NCBI RefSeq assembly: GCF_029227915.1
Contig: NC_079882.1
Span: 20,529,001-20,589,000, forward strand
Source of the DNA: Hydractinia symbiolongicarpus
Taxonomy: Eukaryota; Cnidaria; Hydrozoa; Anthoathecata; Hydractiniidae
Direction: 5' to 3'
DNA length: 60,000 nucleotides
Positions within the stretch are counted from its first letter, which is position 1; each line of letters starts with the position of its first letter. Shown piece after piece: positions 23,637 to 34,650 of the stretch. Under the pieces are notes generated by a model. It was not told the origin of the DNA and searched no databases. It worked only from the letters and a program-made list of their open reading frames with translations. Made by a program: the position numbers and the translations under genes.

Positions 23637-23637
23637 A
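23632..23637 (+). terminator. Poly(A) signal overlapping the MMP stop codon
   Basis: AATAAA is formed from the last Gln codon (CAA), the TAA stop (23,634-23,636) and the next base. If used, the 3' UTR would be only about 20 nt. No other AATAAA was noticed in the next few hundred bases. Confidence 0.5.
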
Positions 23638-23659
23638 GTATACATAACTAGTGTTCAAC

Positions 23660-24669
23660 GTGTCTGGAGCTTCTTAGAAATAGCCCTTGCTTTTCAAGAT
23701 GTAAAAAGAAAAATTCACGTAAATTTCCTTAGCTACTGATGACTTAGGTCTAGTTTTTGCTACCTTCACATATTAGTTCAATTATAGAGACATAACTTAT
23801 CACACAACCATTTTAAAGCGACTTCTGTATCATTGTAAAAAATGTTAATAGTGTAAAAATGTTTATATATATAATACGTTTTTATGGAATTTCTAAAGTA
23901 TGTATATATTTTTCCGGATATTTTCAATTAACAAAAGTAAATATTTTGCACTCGTTAAACCTTAATCTTCTCGAGTATCTTGGTTGTTCCACAATACGGA
24001 TAGGATAACAGAGGGAGGGGTACGCTGTGATAGTGTGTTTGCGTGGAATCCATTGCCGAAGTTTTTTTTACGGCTGAGTAAAAGATGTGAAGATAGAAGC
24101 TGTGAAGTAATATCTTAAAGTTTCTGTGCAAAACTTTTATACAATAATTTCGGAAAATTATTGCGTAGGCAACATATGAATTGGAACTGCAAAAACTGCT
24201 ATATGGAGGAATCCAGTGTATATTGTTTGGATTGAGAAAGATATCCAGTGTAAATAATGCTGTATAGGCTGTCAATTAAAAAAGAGGGAAATGCGCCCGC
24301 CACATCCCCCACCCCCTGAAAAATATTAAACAGAAAAAAAAAATCATTTTAGACAAAGTTGTTTCATCATGTAACTGATTGGTATACTTTTGTATTCTTC
24401 GATGAAGTTTAATACTGTAGTCCTAAAGTATGTTTTAAAAGGTTAAAATTTTCATCAATTCTGCTCATTAGACACTAACTATAGTGGGGTTTTCTTTACT
24501 ATCTAATACAAAAGAGGTTAAAAAATTTACCATTTTACTCTCTAAGTGGGATGTAGCTTCCTAGCGAGCCGTCCCCCCTCCCTTATATCTGTTGTTGTTG
24601 TTTATGGTTCATATGGAAAAGTTTTTATCCGCTCTAGGAAGTTAAATCCCCCCTTTCTGCAAAAAAAAA
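23660..24669. other. No gene seen downstream of MMP
   Basis: AT-rich intergenic sequence. The minus-strand frame at 23,955-24,275 shows no domain or splice context. Confidence 0.5.
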
Positions 24670-25249
24670 TCTCTTATAATAATACGCTAGGTGTGTCTGT
24701 CTGTCACTTTTGCAAAGTGCATAAAATTTCTTTGATAAAGTCTATAAAACATCGTCTATAAATTTGTTCTGTAAATTACCAAACTTTGACGTTAAAGCAA
24801 TATTGACGTCAAAGGAAAGTATATTAAGATTAGTGAAGCCATTGCATTGCACTTTTAAATTTAAGGCTAAATAACTTGGAAACGGGTGGAAATAACTGAC
24901 GTCATCTCCTGCGTAGGTAACTAGGGACCACCTTTGACCAATTTGGGTAAGTTTCTCAAACCTGGGTCCCTGAATCCGTTTCGGGAATGGACGGGTTGAT
25001 GACGTCATCAAAAAACCTTCAAACCCTAATATCTCTGCAACCGTTTGTCAAAAATACACGATCCTATACATTTTCTTGATCAGCGTTTCAAGATCTATAC
25101 GATGAAGGCAACAGGCATACACATTTCTGAACAAAAAAAAAAGTTTTGTGTTCTGACATGTCTTTGCTGACGTCATCAAAATTTAAATGACGGTTATTTT
25201 TCTCTGTTATCCTGCCTAAGTGGATTTTTTCACGGGCCTTATCGACTAG
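24670..25249 (+). mobile_element. Helitron-like non-autonomous element, intact ends
   Basis: Begins TCTCTTATAATAATACGC directly after A (24,669) and ends …TTATCGACTAG (CTAG 25,246-25,249) directly before T. A short GTGGA…-type hairpin lies about 15 nt from the end. 5' TC, 3' CTRR, a subterminal hairpin, A/T insertion and no terminal inverted repeats or target duplication are the Helitron hallmarks. The interior holds four TGACGTCA octamers (24,804; 24,897; 25,000; 25,168) and no Rep/helicase frame. The base after its end begins another element with the same start (TCTCTATAATAATAC), so the two are head to tail. Confidence 0.6.
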
Positions 25250-25961
25250 TCTCTATAATAATACAAAGACTGTGTCTGTCTGTAACAGGCAAAGAGGATT
25301 ATATTTTTTACAATTTTCTTTAAATGCGCCTATAATATATGCCCTATAAAATGTTCCGTATTTTATAAACATTTTTGTTTAAGATTATAATTGTCTAAAA
25401 CAAAATGATTTCAATAGTTAAAAATCTCATTGCATATAAATTTACCGTGACGAGTGCTTTGTTATAAATTATTGTGCAGATAAAGTCACACACAATTAAT
25501 GTTATTATTGTTGTCTACTTATTTCAAAAGTTTTAATTCATTCTTCGTACTTTTTTATTGAAATTGACAACAATCACCTTGCGGTATAAAACATAAATAA
25601 ATTTTAAATGTTTTTGAGTGGATTCCTCCAGGGTTTTTCGTTAAAAACGTTTTTTCAGTCTTCTTAATGAAATTGCTGGCAAACATTTTTGTGATAAAAA
25701 GCACAATGCATTTAAAAAGAAGGTCGTCAACCCGTGGAAACCGCATTATATACCGCATTTCGTATGTCTCGCTACTTAAGGTGCCATCTTGCGTAAAGAC
25801 TGACAGACGGAATACAGCTATTATAATAGAGACTAGTCGTTAGCCCGTGGAAAAATCCACGGGTTCGCGCGTCCTTTTTATACCGCATAGCGTGCGTATC
25901 GCTACTCGCGCAGCTAAGCTACCATTTTGCGTGATAGACAGACAGACGGAATACGGCTATT
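25250..25961. mobile_element. Further Helitron-like ends: one plus-strand start and two short minus-strand copies
   Basis: 25,250 starts with TCTCTATAATAATAC and 'ctgtgtctgtctgt', the family 5' end on the plus strand; its own 3' end is not evident. On the minus strand, a short copy runs from 25,832 (GA, complement of TC) down to a decayed hairpin near 25,728. A second, about 128 bp, lies at 25,833-25,960, with CTAG at 25,833-25,836 and a clean CCCGTGGA/TCCACGGG hairpin at about 25,844-25,863. The two short copies abut head to tail. The 25,250-25,727 interval otherwise shows no gene. Confidence 0.5.
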
Positions 25962-28629
25962 ACTAGCCATAGTTACCACTAATGCGCCCCGAATTACTAA
26001 TAACGATTTCAAACATTCAAATTTAGAACGGGATTTAAAATTAAAATGGAAAATGGTGGACGTTTGAAATCTATAAAAACTGCAGTGTTAGAACTTATTA
26101 TTTTCGTTATTTTCACATTTGGCTAAGGCTCTATCTATAAAGTTAGATCTTGATTAAATATATGTACACTTTAAACGCCTCTAGCCTTCTTGTTGTGTAA
26201 TTTCACGTAATCATTGCTTTTGATTTTTGGTTAAAATTCGTTCAAAAGACTTACGCATACATTTTTGACTTATCAAATCTCCAAAAATTCTTGTGCTGTA
26301 ATAACAAATTGTGTCTGAAAGCTATTCTGCTGAAACATTTTCCGCCAAATATGACGAATATGATAGAAATGCAGTACGGAATTGCATAGAGGCTTGTGAA
26401 TAAGCTTATTGCCCAGGGGAAAATTTTTAAATAAGAAGCCCTGCGACTTGAAGATTTCCGTCATTAGCCTAAAAGATTCTGAAATTTGAAGTAGACTTTA
26501 AAACGGAGAACAATGGGGTATATAAACACATCATAAGTATCCTAATTCTCAATTATTATTGCGTAAAATACAACTTGATAAATAAAAAATAATTTTTTTT
26601 TTACATATATATAGTATATATTCTAAAACAATAGTTAAAACTTTAACTGGATTTTTTTATAACTGATCTCGAAAATTCCAGGATGCAGGATTGCTATGTA
26701 TGAACTTCACGATTCGAATATATATAATAACTTCTGAACAATTTCAATTTCAATGAATTATTACTCTGTTAAGTTACCAATAAAATCCTTAAAAATTTCT
26801 CTCGTTGAAGATTTTTCGAAACTGCTGATGGTGCATGGTTTCATAACAAATGATCTGAAAAAGAAAGTATATTTAAAATTGAGAAAGAAGAATACAATTT
26901 TACCAGAACTGAATTAATACTAGGTTGTTTAATTATTGTCTACTTATCTGATTTAAAGTTAGAATTTATTAAAAAGATACAAATCAATGCCATGTGATAC
27001 ACAAAAGGTATACTATATAAATAAAAATATATATATAAATTTAGTCAAGCTGGCTTTGATATCATTGTTAAACAAGTATAATATTAAGCAGGCGATACAA
27101 GATTTTCAAACCTGTGGACAATACAGGACTTATTTTGTTGAAATCGATTTATTGAATTTTACAAATTTGATTGTTTATTATCGAGGAAATTGATTGGTCA
27201 TTGTTTTCGAATTGAATTGAACAAGTTGATACAAAAAAGGGTAGACACTCAATTAATAAATTTGTCAGATTTGATAAATATAAAATATAAACAACATCAT
27301 TTATAATTTCAAGAAAAAACATAAAAAAGGGAAGAAAACAAAGAAACCTGTAACATACTGTGGGTAGCGTCTAGTTGTACTGCAAGGGCTAACTATGTTA
27401 TGTTATTGGTTAATTTATCAGTTCAACTTGACTGTTCCGTGCAATGAACAACAATATTTTTTCATGATTCAACAAATATCTTTTTATATATATTCTTGCG
27501 GTCTGATTCGTGTCAACCAATCACGGGCAGCCATTATGAAATGGGGTACAAATGCCGTAATTAATGTTTTTGTGGTGAAATCTTCATAAATACAATACTG
27601 GATTTTTCAAGGAATTCTTTTTTTTTTAGTCAAATCTTTAATATGTTTTAGATACTGCTTAATTTTTGCCATTTTGCGACATTTTAACGACGTTTTACTT
27701 GTAAATTCTGTTTAAGTAAGGTTGCTACTTTGAAGGTTTGACCGTGAAAAGTCCACTTTGTTCTCCATCGGATAGCAACGAAGGAGAACATTCTGACCGC
27801 AAGAATACATGATAGCAGCCTCACAAAGGTTCCTTTAGAAGTTATTTTACTCACCCAAAACGTCTATACTTTTTACGGTGTATGTGGCTTATCAGCACCC
27901 TCGTTGATAAAATTACACAGGGCAGGATAAAAGTTTTTTGTTGCTTCTGAAAAAAGGGACTCTAATGAAAGCACTATTTTGTGCAGTTCTAGCTTGATAG
28001 CTGTAGTACAAGTGAGAGTAGTTTTACGACTATTAACTTATAAAATGCAAGAATTTAAAAATAAGTATTTAGCTCCCTAGCTACATCATTAAAGCTATTA
28101 CGACAAGCCAGACCATCGGGAAGGGAAGACCAACAAAATGCAAGCAGTTTTAGTCATGGCCATACACGGAATGTTCTGTTCTTGATTGACTTTAAATTGT
28201 GATGCATTTATAAATTGCGGCCTTTGGATTAACGCCATAAACCGTTCTGAGTTTAATTTCATATAAAATATAAGTAATCCTTCTACTTACTGTTAACAAG
28301 TTTCGAAACAACTGGACAAAGAAAAACAAACCTTTTCTTGAAGATAAATTCACGTGGGCTGCAGTGACATTTAAGCATATTAAACGAGACAATATTACAA
28401 AGCTTTAAATTAACATAACAAAAGAATCTCGATTAATATTTTTTATGGCAGTCAAATCTTCAGAGACAACAAAGAAACCGAGACAAGATAAGTTTTGCTC
28501 GATCAGTGTTATTTTTGTCTTGATGGTACCAAACACACAGGTTGTGTTATATCAAACCTAGGTTGGATGTTCGAGCCGAAGTTCCCCCGCGAAGTTGAGA
28601 GTAAGAAAAAAACTTCTCCCATACATAAA
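25962..28629. repeat. Tandem duplication, first copy (about 2,668 bp)
   Basis: Starts 'ctagccatagttaccactaa' and ends '…cttctcccatacataaaa'. The same sequence restarts at once at 28,630. The two copies differ only by rare substitutions and a few small indels, for example an extra segment near 27,285 here and a missing 'gtaatta' near 26,561. No convincing gene lies inside. The small frames at 26,273-26,464 (minus), 26,987-27,193 and 27,395-27,589 (plus) recur in copy two because of the duplication, not because of selection. Parts resemble an older inverted copy at 6,030-6,795. Confidence 0.9.
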
Positions 28630-31297
28630 ACTAGCCATAGTTACCACTAATGCGCCCCGAATTACTAATAACGATTTCAAACATTCAAATTTAGAACGGG
28701 ATTTAAAATTAAAATGGAAAATGGTGGACGTTTGAAATCTATAAAAACTGCAGTGTTAGAACTTATTATTTTCGTTATTTTCACATTTGGCTAAGGCTCT
28801 ATCTATAAAGTTAGATCTTGATTAAATATATGTACACTTTAAACGCCTCTAGCCTTCTTGTTGTGTAATTTCACGTAATCATTGCTTTTGATTTTTGGTT
28901 AAAATTCGTTCAAAAGACTTACGCATACATTTTTGACTTATCAAATCTCCAAAAATTCTTGTGCTGTAATAACAAATTGTGTCTGAAAGCTATTCTGCTG
29001 AAACATTTTCCGCCAAATATGACGAATATGATAGAAATGCAGTACGGAATTGCATAGAGGCTTGTGAATAAGCTTATTGCCCAGGGGAAAATTTTTAAAT
29101 AAGAAGCCCTGCGACTTGAAGATTTCCGTCATTAGCCTAAAAGATTCTGAAATTTGAAGTAGACTTTAAAACGGAGAACAATGGGGTATATAAACACATC
29201 ATAAGTATCCTAATTCTCAATTATTATTGTAATTAACGTAAAATACAACTTGATAAATAAAAAATAATTTTTTTTTTACATATATATAGTATATATTCTA
29301 AAACAATAGTTAAAACTTTAACTGGATTTTTTTATAACTGATCTCGAAAATTCCAGGATGCAGGATTGCTATGTATGAACTTCACGATTCGAATATATAT
29401 AATAACTTCTGAACAATTTCAATTTCAATGAATTAGTACTCTGTTAAGTTACCAATAAAATCCTTAAAAATTTCTCTTGTTGAAGATTTTTCGAAAATGC
29501 TGATGGTGCATGGTTTCATAACAAATGATCTGAAAAAGAAAGTATATTTAAAATTGAGAAAGAAGAATACAATTTTACCAGAACTGAATTAATACTAGGT
29601 TGTTTAATTATTGTCTACTTATCTGATTTAAAGTTAGAATTTATTAAAAAGATACAAATCAATGCCATGTGATACACAAAAGGTATACTATATAAATAAA
29701 AATATATATATAAATTTAGTCAAGCTGGCTTTGATATCATTGTTAAACAAGTATAATATTAAGCAGGCGATACAAGATTTTCAAACCTGTGGACAATACA
29801 GGACTTATTTTGTTGAAATCGATTTATTGAATTTTACAAATTTGATTGTTTATTATCGAGGAAATTGATTGGTCATTGTTTTCGAATTGAATTGAACAAG
29901 TTGATACAAAAAAGGGTAGACACTCAATTAATAAATTTGTCAGATTTGATAAATCAACAACATCATTTATAATTTCAAGAAAAAACATAAAAAAGGGAAG
30001 AAAACAAAGAAACCTGTAACATACTGTGGGTAGCGTCTAGTTGTACTGCAAGGGCTAACTATGTTATGTTATTGGTTAATTTATCAGTTCAACTTGACTG
30101 TTCCGTGCAATGAACAACAATATTTTTTCATGATTCAACAAATATCTTTTTATATATATTCTTGCGGTCGGATTCGTGTCAACCAATCACGGGCAGCCAT
30201 TATGAAATGGGGTACAAATGCCGTAATTAATGTTTTTGTGGTGAAATCTTCATAAATACAATACTGGATTTTTCAAGGAATTCTTTTTTTTTTAGTCAAA
30301 TCTTTAATATGTTTTAGATACTGCTTAATTTTTGCCATTTTGCGACATTTTAACGACGTTTTACTTGTAAATTCTGTTTAAGTAAGGTTGCTACTTTGAA
30401 GGTTTGACCGTGAAAAGTCCACTTTGTTCTCCATCGGATAGCAACGAAGGAGAACATTCTGACCGCAAGAATACATGATAGCAGCCTCACAAAGGTTCCT
30501 TTAGAAGTTATTTTACTCACCCAAAACGCCTATACTTTTTACGGTGTATGTGGCTTATCAGCACCCTTGTTGATAAAATTACACAGGGCAGGATAAAAGT
30601 TTTTTGTTGCTTCTGAAAAAAGGGACTCTAATGAAAGCACTATTTTGTGCAGTTCTAGCTTGATAGCTGTAGTACAAGTGAGAGTAGTTTTACGACTATT
30701 AACTTATAAAATGCAAGAATTTAAAAATAAGTATTTAGCTCCCTAGCTACATCATTAAAGCTATTACGACAAGCCAGACCATCGGGAAGGGAAGACCAAC
30801 AAAATGCAAGCAGTTTTAGTCATGGCCATACACGGAATGTTCTGTTCTTGATTGACTTTAAATTGTGATGCATTTATAAATTGCGGCCTTTGGATCAACG
30901 CCATAAACCGTTCTGAGTTTAATTTCATATAAAATATAAGTAATCCTTCTACTTACTGTTAACAAGTTTCGAAACAACTTGGACAAAGAAAAACAAACCT
31001 TTTCTTGAAGATAAATTCACGTGGGCTGCAGTGACATTTAAGCATATTAAACGAGACAATATTACAAAGCTTTAAATTAACATAACAAAAGAATCTCGAT
31101 TAATATTTTTTATGGCAGTCAAATCTTCAGAGACAACAAAGAAACCGAGACAAGATAAGTTTTGCTCGATCAGTGTTATTTTTGTCTTGATGGTACCAAA
31201 CACACAGGTTGTGTTATATCAAACCTAGGTTGGATGTTCGAGCCGAAGTTCCCCCGCGAAGTTGAGAGTAAGAAAAAAACTTCTCCCATACATAAAA
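28630..31297. repeat. Tandem duplication, second copy (about 2,668 bp)
   Basis: Direct continuation of the first copy in the same orientation. Differences seen: a 7-bp insertion near 29,229, a 9-bp shortening near 29,954, an extra T near 30,980, and single-base changes such as one Leu-to-Arg codon in the small frame at 30,061-30,255. This is recent segmental tandem duplication, or a haplotype duplicated in the assembly. Confidence 0.9.
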
Positions 31298-31404
31298 CAA
31301 ACACTATATACCCGCGGTCCACTAAATGTGCGCCCCTTCGGCGGGGCGCAACAAACACTATATACCCGCGGTCCACTAAATGTGCGTCCCTTCGGCGGGG
31401 CGCA
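31297..31404. repeat. Two 54-bp tandem repeats, each with a GC-rich hairpin
   Basis: Units 31,297-31,350 and 31,351-31,404 differ by one base. Each contains arms TGCGCCCC and GGGGCGCA around the loop TTCGGC (31,329-31,350 in the first). The second copy has one C-to-T change in the stem. The block sits exactly at the end of the 2.67-kb duplication and is far more GC-rich than its surroundings. Confidence 0.8.
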
Positions 31405-31413
31405 ATTATAGAG

Positions 31414-31598
31414 ATAGTCGTTAGCCTGTGGAAAAATCCACGGGTTCGCCCGTCCTTTAAATTTAATTGTCGCAACAAAGTGGACAAAAATATATCGCAT
31501 TTAGTATTGGTGCGCATTTTTAAAATTTCGTGTTTCCGTTACGGGACACGGCTTTCACGGACATACAGACAGACAGACGACGGCTATTATTAAAGAGA
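31414..31598 (-). mobile_element. Short Helitron-like element
   Basis: On the minus strand it starts TCTCTTTAATAATAGCC after A (complement of 31,599), has 'gtctgtctgtctg' and ends with a CCCGTGGA/TCCACAGG hairpin and CTAT where CTAG is expected (31,414-31,417). About 185 bp, no frame. It matches the short copies at 25.8-25.9 kb and 37.1-37.4 kb. Confidence 0.5.
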
Positions 31599-33484
31599 TA
31601 AATAATGAATTATTCCACGGGTTAAAATAAATAAGTAAGTAAATAAAACTTGGTGTTCAGGTACGGCCATGATTAGTATCGGTTTAAGTACCAGATTTAA
31701 GATTTCGATCGATCTTAAATAACTTTATGTACTTTATTAAAATTTCTTCCATATTGGAATTATGATGCTGTACATTCTTGGAGATCGCTGCGTGTTCAAT
31801 AGTAACCCGGAAGATAAGAACCTCGTTGGGGTCTTGTGACCCCCGAGCCATTATTACGAAGCTGTAAAAGGCAAAATGTACTGGAAACAAGGTTGAGAAA
31901 ATAGTTATCAAGTACTTGGTAACAGGGAAGGATCGGGAAATCGCTGAATAAGCAAACACATTCTTAAATGGCTGTGGTTAGAACATTACACAAGTACATC
32001 AAAAAGAAAGTACAACAAATTACTTTTGACTGATTTCCTCGAGACGCGTTTTAGGATAGTTGTGCAGCATTTTGGGAGACGCCTTTATATTAGCTTAATG
32101 CAAGACTTTTAATTTAATAAAAACACTTTATATTTGTTGCGATAAAATGACCATAGGGGTTACTTTTTAGCACAACCTTTTGAGATTTTTATGAGTAATC
32201 TTATGCCGAAATATCTATGGAGATGCTCAAACCCCACCACATATGTGTGGTTTTTTGCTAGAATCCATGTTCTTTGTTTGACTGGAGTACACGTGAATAA
32301 AGCTTGGTTTTAGGGAGATTTTTATCAGAGTTAATTTCAGACTTGACAAAAGGCATTTCATAAATAGTCCTGTTATATTTAACCCAATCCGACTTATTGG
32401 GGTTTGAGAATAGAAATTGTCGTCTACTGTGTTAAATACTCTCCAATATCTTATAGTAAATCGATTTTACAGCAAACACCATATACATATGCCATATTCA
32501 TATACTTTACATTGCGGTCTTGGGTACCTAGGCTTGGTTGATGTTTTGTGGGCCTTGGGTGTGAAGTGACCAAAGCAACTTTCAAAATAGTCAACGTACA
32601 ACTTTGATTTTTGCAACATAATTTTTATAAAAACAATTTTCTGTCAACCCATCAATCAACCTCGTTCCCAGGGTCAAGTATCCCCTGAGCTTTTATTACG
32701 GAGTGGCCAACATGAGTTCGCCCAACCTCGTCCCAGGCCCATTTTCTCTTTCTGACAATCTCGGACAGCGAAAAGAAACGTCTTGGATTTCAAAAAAACG
32801 AAAAATTGCCTGAGGTTGGAGTTCGCCGTTTTCAACTTCATCAACAAGGCAAAATGCCCCGTTTTTGTTAGTTGGAATATGTGCTTAGCGCTTTATTGTC
32901 GAACTTATCTCAATTTATTAAGCAACCAAATCAAATATGTTATGCACACACCCGTCTGCTTTGCCCTGCGAGGCACACTTTAACTACACACATTTGTTAG
33001 CAGCTTAACGTGAAGTAGCGCATAAGCCTAAAGTAAACGAATATTGTTTTTGGATACTCTAGTGAATAGAATACTTCGTTCAAGTGATTTGTTGACGTTA
33101 CCGATATAGTATTGATTCCTGCTTACTTCGAGATCATCCCCAGCTTTTCTATGCTTGTTTTTGTCTTCCCTCGTGCTTTGCAAATGTAATCTAACAGTCA
33201 CTGTGCTTCAGTTTCTTGTAGCTGCTCTTTGGTCTGGTCATAATGTATTTTTTAATTTCCCTGTGGCTAGACTGTTTGCGAAAAAAGATCTGAATTGTTA
33301 AGCTTACCTTTCCTACAAGGCTAAACTATCTATGTTGCTCATTGTTATATTTTGGCATACTGCGATTACGTCATATTGGTTGCATAATGATGTAATAATC
33401 TTTTCTTCTTATCATCATAGGTTTGTGCTTTGCTACCCTCACAATATCTCACCAAAAGATTTGCATTAACATGATTCTTATAGT
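31599..33484. other. No supported gene
   Basis: A minus-strand frame (31,684-31,959) and a plus-strand frame (32,783-32,983) have no recognised domain or splice context. 'acctcgt(t)ccca' phrases near 31,820, 32,660 and 32,730 suggest remnants of a dispersed repeat. Confidence 0.45.
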
Positions 33485-33550
33485 CATTCTCGACCCCAGA
33501 GCCCTTTGAGATAAATCTCATATCTTATAGTGCTCTGGGGACGAGAATGT
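33485..33550. mobile_element. 66-bp hAT-like MITE with 8-bp target duplication
   Basis: CATTCTCGACCCCAGAGC at the left end pairs, with one mismatch, with GCTCTGGGGACGAGAATG at the right. The flanks are exact 8-bp repeats CTTATAGT (33,477-33,484 and 33,551-33,558). An 8-bp duplication is characteristic of hAT transposons. The element consists of little more than its inverted repeats plus a short inner foldback. A relative lies at 59,473-59,565. Confidence 0.65.
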
Positions 33551-33558
33551 CTTATAGT

Positions 33559-34369
33559 TTATTCACTGTTTTCATATTTTAAGATTTTCTACGGGAACAT
33601 AGGATGTCACTTTAAACAGTACGGGATTAATATCTAAAAAACAGATGATGCGTATTTCCAACTATTACAGCGCCGCAATAAAGAAAAAAAATATCTCAAC
33701 TCTTTATGAAATAAAACTTAGTGATGAAGTGTGTTGATACTAATATTTTGATCATCTAAAACTTTTCTAGTAATATCTTTAATCTAAAGCGTGTTCTAGA
33801 ACCGTTTAAGAAATTCGAGGATAACAAATCAAATTATTGCGTGGCTTGGAAGGACCCTTATGAAACACGGTGGAAAGCATTTTCCACTCCATTGATTTTT
33901 ATTTCCTGCTTTAACAATCATTGTTTAAAATAACTCGCAAAATATCCACAAAAGGGTGGAATCTGAGAGTTGTTGAGGAGACTTGGTGGACACCGGTACA
34001 TTATTTATCCATTCCGTTGGAGAAATTTTTAGAATTTGACTTAGCGAAAGTAATATTTAGCATCAGCCGAAAAGTGAACGAGCATACAAAATTACCCTAC
34101 AACATTTTGACAAGCTCACAGATTCAATGGGAAAATTTCGGCAGACAGAAACTTATTTTATTAGACAGGTATATTGCGAAAGAATCAGGCATATCAGAAT
34201 GCGAAAAAATGCTCTGGGGGACAAGATTGCAAAGTGCTATTACATCATAGAAATATGTCAGCAACACTATTTCAATTAAGCGCCATACCAACTCAATTAA
34301 CCACATCAATCAGGGAGTAGAATAAAGTTTCTACTCGCCACTAAACATACTGACTGTAAATGTGATAAT
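33559..34369. other. No established gene; one 109-codon frame
   Basis: The plus-strand frame at 33,921-34,250 has balanced composition but no recognised family (see findings). The rest is AT-rich. Confidence 0.35.
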
Positions 34370-34650
34370 CATCTTAGGACCCAGTCAATTGCGGGTGCGC
34401 TGATGGTCCGTGTGGACTTTAACTAGGTTAAATACCATAAAAACTGTGTGTGCGCGAACGGACCTATGAGATTCTAAATGCATAAGGTGCCTATAGTGAA
34501 GTGAACGCGTAGGATCTGAATACCTTAAGGACACAAAGAGCTACGAGTGCGCTACAGAACTGCGGAGGCTCTATTATTATATTAAGGAAGCACAGAACTG
34601 TGAGTGCGCTTAAGAACCAATTAGGCTCATAATATGTTAAGGGCACAGTA
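34370..34650. repeat. Degenerate tandem repeat, period about 55 bp
   Basis: A 'ctgNGwGTGCGC…gaacc…' core recurs at about 34,395, 34,450, 34,504 (decayed), 34,547 and 34,604. About five copies with substantial divergence. Confidence 0.5.

Noticed and set aside
23331-23645. 104-codon minus-strand frame
   Set aside because: Shadow of MMP exon 5 on the opposite strand; the plus strand has clear hemopexin homology.
26273-26464. 63-codon frame present identically at 28,941-29,132
   Set aside because: Identity comes from the recent tandem duplication, so it is no evidence of selection. No family was recognised.
31162-31593. 143-codon frame and two minus-strand frames over the 54-bp repeats
   Set aside because: The peptides are dominated by the duplicated 54-mer and Helitron-like sequence, with no independent support.
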